Assembly: GCA_934647165.1 (NCBI GenBank)
Contig: CAKUFA010000032.1
Coordinates: 1 to 29,520, forward strand
Source of the DNA: an uncultured Clostridia bacterium
GTDB lineage: Bacteria > Bacillota > Clostridia > Christensenellales > Aristaeellaceae
Direction of reading: 5' to 3'
Length of the DNA stretch: 29,520 bases
The notes under the pieces are model-generated. The model was not told the DNA's origin and did not search any database. It was given only the letters and a program-made list of their open reading frames with translations. Every line of letters starts with the position of its first letter. Position 1 is the stretch's first letter. The translations under genes were made by a program, and so were the position numbers. Shown piece by piece: positions 1-7,544 of the stretch.

Positions 1-179
1 ATCCACTTCAAGCTGCCGCTGATTGCTGAGGAAGAACTGCAATTCAGTTTAGACAAAAAGGATTGGCTTGAGAATGTGGCTCTATTCTCCAAATAAAAGG
101 TGCAAAGCATATCGACATTCATGTGGACATGAACGAGTTGAACGTGACGAAAGTGGCAGGGGAGACCGGCGCGACTTAA
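1..179 (+). pseudogene. Broken 3' end of an unrecognised gene
   Basis: Frame 1 is open from the window edge to a TAA at 94-96 and ends in the residues DKKDWLENVALFSK. A second frame (frame 3) continues with protein-like sequence, GAKHIDIHVDMNELNVTKVA, up to a TAA at 177-179, and frame 2 then gives GVIKQFSF before a stop near 207. Three consecutive protein-like stretches in different frames suggest the decayed end of one gene with frameshifts rather than three genes. I do not recognise the family; the end of a recombinase or an RNA methyltransferase are guesses only. The upstream part is outside the window. Confidence 0.22.
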
Positions 180-615
180 AGGCGTCATCAAGCAGTTCTC
201 CTTCTAGAATACTGACAGCATTATAGCATATACCCCAGCGAGTCGACAAAGTAGCTTTGCCACTTTGTCGAATTTACATTTCTCACTGTCAGCAAAGCTG
301 ACGGCCGTGAAAAATATAAGGAATGGTTTCGACTTTGACCAAAGCCGACCCGCACGACCTGCATAGCCGGTCGATACGAATCCAAACGGAGGGGCTGCTG
401 CTGGGTGCTGCGACCATGCCGGGCTATCCATGCCGCAGAAGGTTCGAAAGGTTGTCCATAAGAAAATGGATGCAGTTGGTGAATTCGGATATGTTTTTTG
501 AATCGGTTTGGGACTGCTATGCACGGGTCTGCTGGCAGTTCTTTTTGAAACACCCGCAATTATGTTGGCAAAAGCCTTGTCACAGACCGCTTCTCTTTCT
601 GTGAACGCAAAAAGA
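180..615. other. Gene-free stretch with short inverted repeats
   Basis: No open frame here has a ribosome binding site or recognisable protein similarity. Open frames of about 90-110 codons exist on both strands but overlap one another and carry no family motif. The stretch contains clear short inverted repeats (see 244-302) and further weak ones around 328-390, so it is better read as structured or repeat-derived intergenic DNA than as coding sequence. Confidence 0.4.
244..302. repeat. Two adjacent perfect short inverted repeats
   Basis: The first is CGACAAAGT (244-252) paired with ACTTTGTCG (262-270) around a 9-base loop. The second is GTCAGC (288-293) paired with GCTGAC (297-302) around AAA. 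Neither is followed by a T-run, so they are not simple terminators. Two perfect hairpins 17 bases apart in gene-free DNA look like a dispersed palindromic intergenic unit, which is an inference that needs a genome-wide copy count. Confidence 0.5.
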
Positions 616-639
616 GAGGAACCGTTTTCGCGGTTCCTC
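616..639. terminator. Bidirectional rho-independent terminator
   Basis: GAGGAACCG (616-624) pairs with CGGTTCCTC (631-639) over a 6-base loop. CCTTTTTG follows on the plus strand, and TCTTTTTG follows on the minus strand. It lies just beyond the stop codon of the reductase gene at 668 and is its likely terminator. Confidence 0.8.
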
Positions 640-667
640 CCTTTTTGTTTGCCTTCAGGCTGATCTC

Positions 668-2476
668 TTATTCAAGACCCAGCGCATACTTCGCAGCGTT
701 TTCGCCAGCGAGCTTGCCCCACACCAGGTTGCCGGTGTTGCCGGTGCCGCCGATGGTGGTGCGGCCGAAAGCATTGGCCGTGCCGATAATCTCACCAGCC
801 TCATACAGGCCGGGGATGGGATCGCCGTCAGCGTTCAGCACCTGCGCCTTCACATTCATCAGCGGGCCGCCCTCGGTAATCATGATATAGGGGGTCGTCT
901 CGAAGATATAGTAGGTGCCGCCGGTGAACGCCTTCATCAGGCGGGTACGGCCGAAGTCATCATCATAGCCCTTCTCGGCATAGGTGTTGTACTTCTCAAT
1001 GGTCTTCTCCAGGTTTTCGGCATTGATGCCGGCCTTCTGCGCCACCTCGGCAATGGTGGAACCGCTGAAGAGGATGTTGCCCTTGGCCTTCTGATCCTCA
1101 AACTTGCTCCAATCCTTATCGCCGGTGATGATGGGCTTCTCCTGCGCCTTCAGGTCGTCCACCATGCCCTGATCCACCATGATGTACACCTTGTTGTCGC
1201 CCTTGGTCCACCAGGAGGTGATTTCGTCATAGCTGGAGCCGTCTTCCTTGCCCATCTCGTCCACGAAACGTTCGCCGTCCTTGTTCACAAACACGAGATA
1301 GGGGAAGTTCTTCACGCGGATGGACATGGTACGAGTCATGCCGCCTTCGGGGGTCTTCAGGCCGCCGGCATATGCCGTGAGGAAGTCCATGTTGCTCAGC
1401 ACTGCGCCGGCCTTTTCAGCCATCAGCATGCCGTCGCCCGTGGTGAACCAGTAGGACGTGGTGGTGAAGTTCTTGAAGTTGTAACGGGTCACCAGCTCTT
1501 CGGAATGACCGTAGCCGCCGGTGCACAGCACGGTCGCCTTGGCATAATAGTCAGCCTTGGCGGTCTTCGCGCCAACCACTGCCTTGCCGTCCATGATCAG
1601 CTCGGTGGCAGGCTCTTCATACATGATGCAGCACTGACCGGCGTCGATGAACTTCTTCAGCTCGCCATACACAACATCGGTGAGGGAAGAACGCACGCAG
1701 CTGGAGACACGATCCACGCTCAGGGGCTCATACAGGGTGGGCTGAGAAGGCGTGCGGTTCTTTTCGGAAGCGAACTCAACGCCCAGGTCCACAATCCAGT
1801 CCACTTCCTCGCCGCAGTGCTGCGCGAAGTAGCGGGTCAGGTCTTCGTTCCAGGTATACTCAACATCAGGGAAGCGGCTGCGATAGCCTTCGTTCAGGCG
1901 GCGCACGTCTTCCACCAGCAGCTCGGGATCATCGGTGATGCCCGCTTCGGCCTGCAGCTTGCTGTTGATGCCGATCAGCGTGCCGCCGCCAATGGTGCCG
2001 CCCACTTTGTCGGTCTTCTCCAGCACAACGACCTTTGCGCCGTTGCGGCAGGCTTCAATGGCGGTGCGCATACCGGCCACGCCAGCGCCGATCACCAGCA
2101 CATCGGGATCGGAGATGGTGCACACCTGCTCGGTCTTTTCTTCCAGACCCAGCGCATTCTTCACAGCGGCCATAATACCGTTGGAAGTGAAGGTCGCGCC
2201 GGAAGCCACGTCCACATCCGCGCTCTGGGCTTCCACGATTTCCGCGGGAACCTTTTCCAGCGCAGCGTCACACACACCGGCAGTATCGCCGTGGCTGAGC
2301 ACTTCAACCTTGGTGATCTTGCCGCCTTCCACCGTCACAGCAACCTTCAGGTCGCCGCCAAAGCCCGTGCCCGTGCCTTCGAACACACCGTCCGTCAGCT
2401 CCGCAGCAAAGGCCGTCACGCTCATCAGGCTCATGGCCATGACCAGCGCACAAACCAGGCTCAGAAACCTTTTCAT
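668..2476 (-). CDS. Secreted flavinylated FAD reductase, fumarate-reductase family, atypical active site
   Basis: This 602-residue protein is predicted to act outside the membrane as an electron-accepting reductase. Residues 1-25 are a signal peptide ending in TAFAA. Residues 28-112 form an FMN-binding domain with the attachment motif SGAT at 92-95, the type modified by ApbE. Residues 125-600 form a fumarate reductase/urocanate reductase-type FAD domain with the dinucleotide motif VIGAGVAG at 128-135. The usual active-site elements are missing. The catalytic Arg in the segment typical of fumarate reductases (FxxExxxRD) is replaced by Glu411 (FVDEMGKED, 404-412), HHTMGG is replaced by ITEGGPLM, and HGANRLGG is replaced by AFGRTTIGGTGN. 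The fold is clear, but the substrate is unknown and fumarate is unlikely. The start has a good AGGAGG site, and its own promoter and terminator bracket the gene. Confidence 0.88.
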   Translation of the reverse strand: MKRFLSLVCALVMAMSLMSVTAFAAELTDGVFEGTGTGFGGDLKVAVTVEGGKITKVEVLSHGDTAGVCDAALEKVPAEIVEAQSADVDVASGATFTSNGIMAAVKNALGLEEKTEQVCTISDPDVLVIGAGVAGMRTAIEACRNGAKVVVLEKTDKVGGTIGGGTLIGINSKLQAEAGITDDPELLVEDVRRLNEGYRSRFPDVEYTWNEDLTRYFAQHCGEEVDWIVDLGVEFASEKNRTPSQPTLYEPLSVDRVSSCVRSSLTDVVYGELKKFIDAGQCCIMYEEPATELIMDGKAVVGAKTAKADYYAKATVLCTGGYGHSEELVTRYNFKNFTTTSYWFTTGDGMLMAEKAGAVLSNMDFLTAYAGGLKTPEGGMTRTMSIRVKNFPYLVFVNKDGERFVDEMGKEDGSSYDEITSWWTKGDNKVYIMVDQGMVDDLKAQEKPIITGDKDWSKFEDQKAKGNILFSGSTIAEVAQKAGINAENLEKTIEKYNTYAEKGYDDDFGRTRLMKAFTGGTYYIFETTPYIMITEGGPLMNVKAQVLNADGDPIPGLYEAGEIIGTANAFGRTTIGGTGNTGNLVWGKLAGENAAKYALGLE

Positions 2477-2522
2477 GCAGGATTTTCCTCCTTTTTCTCT
2501 GCCCTTTCAGCAGGCTGAATAC

Positions 2523-2551
2523 AGTGTACGATATTGTCGATAATTTGTCAA
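2523..2551 (-). promoter_or_regulatory. SigmaA-type promoter of the atypical reductase
   Basis: On the minus strand, TTGACA (2551-2546) and TACACT (2528-2523) are separated by exactly 17 bases. The hexamers lie about 50 bases upstream of the start codon at 2476. The close match shows the gene has its own transcript, separate from the upstream reductase gene, whose terminator lies at 2676-2703. Confidence 0.75.
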
Positions 2552-2564
2552 CATATTGAGCGGG

Positions 2565-2578
2565 AATTCTATAGAATT
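2565..2578. promoter_or_regulatory. Perfect 14-bp palindrome upstream of the -35 box
   Basis: AATTCTATAGAATT is self-complementary over all 14 bases and sits 14 bases upstream of the -35 hexamer of the promoter at 2523-2551. That is a typical place for an activator or repressor dimer. I do not recognise it as the site of a known regulator. Confidence 0.35.
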
Positions 2579-2675
2579 TTTCGACAAATCCGAACCTTTG
2601 GTCAAATGTGATTGCCCATCCCTTGCATACCAGAATCTGCTGATAGCAGTGGTAATGCTGCCTTTCGATACAAAA

Positions 2676-2703
2676 GGAGCCGCACTGTTTGCAGTGCGGC
2701 TCC
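2676..2703 (-). terminator. Rho-independent terminator of the second reductase
   Basis: A 12-bp perfect stem (GGAGCCGCACTG, 2676-2687, with its complement at 2692-2703) with a 4-base loop is followed on the minus strand by TTTTG. It begins 18 bases after the stop codon of the gene ending at 2721. Confidence 0.85.
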
Positions 2704-2720
2704 CATAAGGATGAGAGAGA

Positions 2721-4694
2721 TTACTTGTTGTCAGCCACAACGGTCTCGCCAGCCAGCTTGCCGAACACAACGGTGTCCACCACAGCGTTGCCGCCCAGGC
2801 GGTTCGCACCATGGATACCGCCGGTGATTTCGCCAGCAGCGTACAGACCCTTGATCGCATTGCCGTCCTTGTTCAGCACACGGCAGGAGGTGTCAATGTG
2901 CACACCGCCCATGGTGTGGTGCAGGCAGGCAGTACGGGGAGTGGCAACCCAGGGGCCCTTGGTCAGCTGCACGCTGAACAGGGTGCGGCCGAAGCCGTCC
3001 TTGTCTTCGCCTGCTTCCACGGAAGCATTGAAGCTATCCACGGTCGCCTTCAGCGTATCAGCATCCATGCCCAGCTTGGTGGCCATTTCGTCCAGCGTCG
3101 CGGCAATCACCACGTAGCCCTGCTCCTCCAGGTAACGGAGGGAGAAGCCGTCAGCGGACACAGCGGTGTCCACATCCACGTAGTTGCCGTCAGCGCTCTC
3201 CAGGAAGTAGAACATGCTGTCGGTCTGCTGCAGCACGGCCAGGCAGATGGTATCGCGGCGGCCGTCTTCCTGCACGAAGCGCTTGCCTTCCTTGTTGATG
3301 AAGATCTCCTGGTCGGTGCCGTTCACCACGCGCGGCGGATACTTGGTCAGCTGGCCGTCCTTCACGTTGCCCAGGTACAGCAGCTGAATCTGCTCCATCT
3401 GGGTCAGGTCAGCACCAGCAGCCAGAGCCATGGTGATGCCGTCGCCCTGAGAGCAGGCATAACGGTTGGTGGTCTTAACCTTGCTCAGGTCAGTGGCCGC
3501 CCACTTGTCGGAGGTGTTGTATTCGGAGATCATCTTGCCGTTGGCAGCGAAACCGCCGGTGGCCAGGATGACGCCCTTCGTTGCCGTGAAGGTGTATTCG
3601 TTGCCGTCCACATCCTTCGCCTTCACGCCGGTCACAGCGCCGTTGGCGTCCACAACCAGTTCATTGCCGGTGGTGGAGGTCATGATATCCACGCCGTCCA
3701 TCGCCTTCAGGGTGTTCACATAGGTGCTGATGAAGCCAGTGCCCATGTTCATGGTAGAGGTGTGGGTGCGCTCCCACAGGGAACCAGCGCCCTGGCCGAT
3801 GGTGTCATGGAACTCCATGCCCAGGGACTTGATCCAGTCATAGCCATCCTTGGCGTTGTTGCACAGCACCTTCACCAGGCTCAGGTCGGCCACACGGTCG
3901 CCGCCGTCGAAGGTCTGCAGGGTGTACCACGCATCGGAGTCGAAGATGTCGGTACGGCCGGATTCCTGATAGGCCTTCCATTCGGCCGTCACGGTATCCT
4001 GCAGTTCCTTCTCTTCTTCAGTGGTGGTGGGCTTAGCCAGCACGGCCTCGATCTGCGCCTTCTTGGCGTCAGACAGGGTCGCCTTGCTCTGCAGCTCCTC
4101 ATCGGGGCAGTTGTAGATAGCGCCGCACACCAGCGTGTCGCCGCCGACCGCGCCGCACTTTTCCAGCACCAGCACGGTCTGCGCGCCCTGCTGCTTAGCA
4201 GAGATGGCAGCCGCCAGACCGGCGCCGCCGCCACCGACGATCACCACGTCATAGGTCTTCTCCGTGAAGTCCGCGGTGGTCTTGGGCTCTTCAGCCTTCC
4301 ACTCGTCGGCCACGGCGCCGGCCTTGGTCAGGGCGTCCTTCACAGCATTGCGCAGGGCATAGCTGGTGATGGTCGCGCCGGACACGGAGTCCACCGTCCA
4401 GGTCTGGTTCTCCACCATGCGGGCGGGGAGCACAGCCACGGGGGTGTCACCCTCGTTGCCATTTTCAGTCAGGGGCGCACCGATGCCGGGCGTCTCCATC
4501 TGAGAAGTTACTTCAATCTTTTCGATCTTGTCAGCCGTCACGGTGACTTCCACCGTCACAGTCCCGTTCTGACCCTGCGCGGTACCTTCGTAGGTGCCGG
4601 GAGTCATAGGGGTCTTACCAGCTTCCGCGAACGCGAAGCTGTTCAGGCCGAGGATCATCGTGAGTGCCAGGAGCACTGCCATGATCTTCTTCAT
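2721..4694 (-). CDS. Secreted flavinylated fumarate-reductase-like flavoprotein
   Basis: This 657-residue protein should reduce a small unsaturated acid, or a related acceptor, outside the cell. Residues 1-23 are a signal peptide (ending SFAFA). Residues 30-125 are an FMN-binding domain with the attachment motif SGAT at 105-108. Residues 147-650 are the FAD/substrate domain, with VIVGGGGAG (151-159) for FAD. The fumarate-reductase signature is largely present: Arg480 in FVQEDGRRD as candidate proton donor, HHTMGG at 592-597, and HGANRLGG with Arg632. However, the HP pair found in Shewanella flavocytochrome c before this region appears as LLYLG (438-442), so fumarate itself is not assured; urocanate, cinnamate-like or other acrylates are possible. 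The AAAGGAGGT ribosome site lies 7 bases before the ATG. It probably takes electrons from the FMN system at 7545-11344. Confidence 0.9.
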   Translation of the reverse strand: MKKIMAVLLALTMILGLNSFAFAEAGKTPMTPGTYEGTAQGQNGTVTVEVTVTADKIEKIEVTSQMETPGIGAPLTENGNEGDTPVAVLPARMVENQTWTVDSVSGATITSYALRNAVKDALTKAGAVADEWKAEEPKTTADFTEKTYDVVIVGGGGAGLAAAISAKQQGAQTVLVLEKCGAVGGDTLVCGAIYNCPDEELQSKATLSDAKKAQIEAVLAKPTTTEEEKELQDTVTAEWKAYQESGRTDIFDSDAWYTLQTFDGGDRVADLSLVKVLCNNAKDGYDWIKSLGMEFHDTIGQGAGSLWERTHTSTMNMGTGFISTYVNTLKAMDGVDIMTSTTGNELVVDANGAVTGVKAKDVDGNEYTFTATKGVILATGGFAANGKMISEYNTSDKWAATDLSKVKTTNRYACSQGDGITMALAAGADLTQMEQIQLLYLGNVKDGQLTKYPPRVVNGTDQEIFINKEGKRFVQEDGRRDTICLAVLQQTDSMFYFLESADGNYVDVDTAVSADGFSLRYLEEQGYVVIAATLDEMATKLGMDADTLKATVDSFNASVEAGEDKDGFGRTLFSVQLTKGPWVATPRTACLHHTMGGVHIDTSCRVLNKDGNAIKGLYAAGEITGGIHGANRLGGNAVVDTVVFGKLAGETVVADNK

Positions 4695-4792
4695 GAATGA
4701 AACCTCCTTTTTCGTCCTCTATGCAACATGTTTTTTGGATTATTCGCTCTGGGCAATGTTTCCATTAACCGTAAGCGTCATCCAACACGCAT

Positions 4793-4821
4793 ATTATACC
4801 AATGCCCAAAGAGAAATGCAA
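4793..4821 (-). promoter_or_regulatory. Extended -10 promoter of the second reductase, with an overlapping inverted repeat
   Basis: On the minus strand TATAAT (4798-4793) is preceded by TGG, giving an extended -10, and a weak -35 TTGCAT (4821-4816) lies 17 bases away. An inverted repeat, TGCAAA (4817-4822) and TTTGCA (4827-4832), covers the -35, which would suit a repressor or activator site. Confidence 0.65.
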
Positions 4822-4992
4822 ACAATTTTGCAAAAAAACATGCATTTTTTTCCCTTTACGCCCATGATGCATATTTTTCTCCGCGCAGGAAACCAAAATG
4901 AACATTTTTATCAAAGTCTTTCCTGCTTCTTCCTTCTTTTTTGCTGGCGGCATATCTTTTCTCTCTTTTTTCGCCGAAATCGGTGTCCATTC

Positions 4993-5021
4993 TTGACGTG
5001 CTTTGCCGTTCGTGCTATCCT
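4993..5021 (+). promoter_or_regulatory. Promoter of the L-fucose isomerase family gene
   Basis: TTGACG (4993-4998) and TATCCT (5016-5021) are separated by 17 bases and lie about 45 bases upstream of the start codon at 5067. The 4695-5066 interval is therefore a divergent promoter region for the reductase on the left and the isomerase gene on the right. Confidence 0.6.
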
Positions 5022-5066
5022 ATGTGGCAGGAATCTTCCCTTTTTATCCTAAAGGAGGAACGAATC

Positions 5067-6551
5067 ATGACGAATATTCCCGTGGTCAAGCTGGGTCTTG
5101 TTGCAGTTTCCCGCGACTGCTTCCCCATCACACTGAGTGAAAAGCGCCGTGCTGCCATCGCCGCCAAGTGCGGGCAGAAGCAGTTGGACGTGGTGGAAAT
5201 CAAAACCACCGTAGAAAATGAAAAAGACATGCTCAAGGCCGTAGAGGAGCTCAAGGCCAACGAGTGCAACGCAGCCGTGGTGTTCCTGGGCAATTTCGGC
5301 CCTGAAACCCCTGAAACCCTGATCGCCAGGAATTTCGACGGCCCATGCATGTTCGTTGCCGCAGCCGAAGGCGACGGCGATATGATCAACGGCCGTGGCG
5401 ACGCGTACTGCGGCATGCTGAACTGTTCCTATAACCTGGGTATGCGCCATCTGAACGGCTATATCCCGGAATATCCCGTTGGCACGGCGGATGACATCGC
5501 GGATATGATCGCGGACTTCATCCCTGTTGCGCGCGCCGTCATCGGCGTCAAGAACCTCAAGATTATCACCTTTGGCCCCCGTCCCCAGGACTTCTTCGCC
5601 TGCAACGCCCCCATCAAGGGTCTGTATGAGCTGGGCATTGAAATTGAAGAAAACAGCGAGCTGGATCTGCTGGTGAGCTACAAGGAGCATGCCAACGATC
5701 CCCGCATTCCCGAAGTTTGCGCGGACATGGCCCGCGAAATGGGTGAAGGCCGCTACTATCCCGAATTGAGCGAGCGCATGGCGCAGTTTGAGCTCACGCT
5801 GCTGGACTGGGCGGAAAACCACAAGGGCGCCCGCAAGTATGTGGCCTTTGCCGATAAGTGCTGGCCGGCCTTCCCCAGCCAGTTCGGCTTCGAGCCCTGC
5901 TACGTCAACAGCCGCCTGGCTTCCCGCGGCATCCCCGTGAGCTGCGAAGTGGATATCTACGGCGCGCTGAGCGAGTACATCGGCGCCTGCGTTACCGGCG
6001 ATGCGGTTACGCTGCTGGACATCAATAACTCTGTTCCCCAGTACATTTATGATGAAGATATCAAGGGCAAGTACGATTACAAGCTGACTGATACCTTCAT
6101 GGGCTTCCACTGCGGCAACACGCCCTCCTGCAAAATGTGCGACAGCCGTGCTGTGAAGTATCAGCTGATTCAGCACCGCCTGCTGGAGCCCGCCGGCAGC
6201 GAGCCGGACTTCACCCGCGGCACCCTGGAAGGCGATATCGCCCCCAGCGAAATCACCTTCTTCCGTCTCCAGTGCGATTCCGAAGGCGTTCTGCGCAGCT
6301 ACATCGCACAAGGCGAGGTGCTGGATGTACCCACCCGCTCCTTCGGCGGCATCGGCGTGTTTGCCATTCCGGAGATGGGCCGCTTCTACCGCCACGTGCT
6401 GGTGCAGAAGCGTTACCCGCACCACGGCGCGGTTGCTTTCGCCCATTGCGCCAAGCAGCTCTTTGAGGTCTTCAAGTTCTTGGGCGTGAAGGACATTGCC
6501 TATAACCAGCCCAAGTCCCTGCCCTACCCCACGGAGAATCCCTGGGCATAA
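5067..6551 (+). CDS. L-fucose/L-arabinose isomerase family protein
   Basis: A 494-residue cytoplasmic protein of the L-fucose isomerase-like family, metal-dependent aldose-ketose isomerases. The candidate metal ligands are in the expected order: Glu294 in SCEVDIYG, Asp318 in LLDINN and His348 in GFHCGN. The N-terminal half has the family's alternating Rossmann-like pattern (VVFLGNFGPETPE and similar). The start at 5067 is preferred because AAAGGAGG lies 8-9 bases upstream; the frame is open further upstream, to 4941, but that part has no ribosome site and crosses the promoter. The gene is transcribed alone. No sugar kinase, aldolase or transporter is next to it, so the sugar is unknown. Confidence 0.85.
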   Translation: MTNIPVVKLGLVAVSRDCFPITLSEKRRAAIAAKCGQKQLDVVEIKTTVENEKDMLKAVEELKANECNAAVVFLGNFGPETPETLIARNFDGPCMFVAAAEGDGDMINGRGDAYCGMLNCSYNLGMRHLNGYIPEYPVGTADDIADMIADFIPVARAVIGVKNLKIITFGPRPQDFFACNAPIKGLYELGIEIEENSELDLLVSYKEHANDPRIPEVCADMAREMGEGRYYPELSERMAQFELTLLDWAENHKGARKYVAFADKCWPAFPSQFGFEPCYVNSRLASRGIPVSCEVDIYGALSEYIGACVTGDAVTLLDINNSVPQYIYDEDIKGKYDYKLTDTFMGFHCGNTPSCKMCDSRAVKYQLIQHRLLEPAGSEPDFTRGTLEGDIAPSEITFFRLQCDSEGVLRSYIAQGEVLDVPTRSFGGIGVFAIPEMGRFYRHVLVQKRYPHHGAVAFAHCAKQLFEVFKFLGVKDIAYNQPKSLPYPTENPWA

Positions 6552-6561
6552 TTGCAACACA

Positions 6562-6606
6562 CCAAGGGCGGCATTCCTTCTATGTCTGAAGGAATGCCGC
6601 CCTTGG
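6562..6606 (+). terminator. Strong rho-independent terminator after the isomerase gene
   Basis: A perfect 19-bp stem (6562-6580 with 6588-6606) and a 7-base loop are followed by CTTTTC. The other strand lacks a T-run after the hairpin, so it mainly serves the plus-strand gene, although it separates it from the converging rubrerythrin gene. Confidence 0.85.
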
Positions 6607-6621
6607 CTTTTCATGCAGTTT

Positions 6622-7164
6622 TCAATAGTTCTGCGCACGGATCATAAAGTAGCTCTGCGGATGTGCGCACACGGGGCAAATGGCCGGCGCCTTTTTGCCG
6701 ATCACAATGTGGCCGCAATTTCCGCATTCCCAAATCATATCCTCCTCCCGGGAGAACACGAGACCCTCCTCCACATTGCTCAGCAGCTTGCGATAGCGCT
6801 CCTCGTGGGTCTTCTCGATCGCGCCCACCATGGCAAACTTGGCCGCAATCTCCGCGAAGCCCTCTTCACGCGCCTCCTGTGCCATCCGGTCGTACATATC
6901 CGTCCACTCAAAGTTTTCACCCTCTGCTGCGGACAGAAGGTTCGAGGCCGTATCCTTGATTTCGCCGCCCTCCAGATACTTGAACCACAGCTTGGCATGC
7001 TCCTTTTCATTGGCCGCCGTTTCTTCAAAAATCTGCGCAATCTGCACATAGCCGTCCTTGCGCGCCTTGGAAGCAAAGAAGGTATACTTATTGCGCGCCT
7101 GGCTCTCACCGGCAAATGCTTCGCGAAGGTTCTGCTCTGTCTTGGTTCCCTTGAGCTCTTTCAT
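6622..7164 (-). CDS. rbr: Rubrerythrin
   Basis: A 180-residue non-heme iron protein that reduces hydrogen peroxide in anaerobes. The N-terminal four-helix ferritin-like domain carries the diiron ligands: Glu20 in FAGESQARNKY, the first ExxH (Glu53, His56) and a second ExxH (Glu117, His120). The C-terminal rubredoxin domain has two CxxC pairs (Cys147, Cys150, Cys163, Cys166). The ATG at 7164 is chosen because AGGGGG lies about 8 bases upstream; an in-frame GTG at 7182 would overlap that ribosome site. The gene diverges from the flavin operon across an intergenic region with repeated GGTTACATG elements, which may tie peroxide defence to that operon. Confidence 0.95.
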   Translation of the reverse strand: MKELKGTKTEQNLREAFAGESQARNKYTFFASKARKDGYVQIAQIFEETAANEKEHAKLWFKYLEGGEIKDTASNLLSAAEGENFEWTDMYDRMAQEAREEGFAEIAAKFAMVGAIEKTHEERYRKLLSNVEEGLVFSREEDMIWECGNCGHIVIGKKAPAICPVCAHPQSYFMIRAQNY

Positions 7165-7256
7165 TTTCGTTTTCCCCCTCACATAAGGCTGTTTCCTTCA
7201 GCCGTCCCATCGTTTCCGCTCCGCGCAGGCAAACCTTGTCTGCTTCTTCTAGCCTT

Positions 7257-7284
7257 AGTATACACCAAATCGCGCCCAGCGAAA
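7257..7284 (-). promoter_or_regulatory. Possible rubrerythrin promoter
   Basis: On the minus strand, a good -10, TATACT (7262-7257), has only a weak -35 candidate, TTTCGC (7284-7279), 16 bases away. The -35 overlaps the first copy of the repeat array at 7282-7372. A weak -35 next to a repeated site would fit an activated promoter, which is an inference. Confidence 0.4.
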
Positions 7285-7372
7285 CGGTTACATGAAAATC
7301 TCCGCCATGTAACCGTTTTGTTGAAAAGTGAGGAAAATCAACGGTTACATGGTTTTTCAAAATGGTAACACG
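7282..7372. repeat. Array of four AAACGGTTACATG-type elements
   Basis: AAACGGTTACATG (7282-7294) and its exact reverse complement CATGTAACCGTTT (7306-7318) form a 13-bp inverted repeat with an 11-base gap. A third copy, CAACGGTTACATG, lies at 7339-7351 in direct orientation. A weaker fourth, AAATGGTAACACG (10 of 13 matches), lies at 7360-7372, 21 bases further on, or two helical turns. They lie between the divergent promoters of rubrerythrin and the NusG-II/apbE operon and look like operator sites. The regulator is not in the window and I do not recognise the motif. Confidence 0.6.
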
Positions 7373-7435
7373 GGTTTTTGTGTTCCTCGGTAAAAATTTC
7401 CCACCGTGCAAAGCAGCAAGAGATACGCTGAGTTG

Positions 7436-7465
7436 TTGACACGGAATTTTCCCGCGTGGTATAAT
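7436..7465 (+). promoter_or_regulatory. Strong promoter of the flavinylation operon
   Basis: Consensus TTGACA (7436-7441) and TATAAT (7460-7465) are separated by 18 bases, and TGG just before the -10 extends it. The transcript would have a leader of about 70 bases with two small hairpins, GCGGG/CCCGC (about 7489-7504) and GGAAGG/CCTTCC (about 7514-7529). Confidence 0.85.
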
Positions 7466-7544
7466 ACAAAATGAATCCGTGTGGGTTCGCGGGCAATTTC
7501 CCGCACCAAACCTGGAAGGCTATCCTTCCTTTGATGGAAAGAGC

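Noticed and set aside
221..559. Overlapping minus-strand frames of 106 and 112 codons in the left intergenic region
   Set aside because: No ribosome site, no domain, and inverted repeats run through the frames; I favour structured non-coding DNA.
2811..4700. A 629-codon open frame on the plus strand opposite the second reductase
   Set aside because: It is rich in His, Gln, Ala and Val with no domain, no ribosome site, and lies antiparallel to a gene with full family motifs. High-GC codon bias creates such shadow frames.
4941..5066. Upstream extension of the fucose isomerase family frame
   Set aside because: It would start before the promoter hexamers at 4993-5021 and lacks a ribosome site; the ATG at 5067 has a strong one.
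5049..6638. A 529-codon minus-strand frame over the fucose isomerase family gene
   Set aside because: It has no motifs and a composition typical of an antisense shadow, and the plus-strand gene has its own promoter, ribosome site and terminator.
7282..7372. A short CRISPR array
   Set aside because: The repeat units are only about 13 bases, occur in both orientations and have unequal spacing, so operator sites are more likely.
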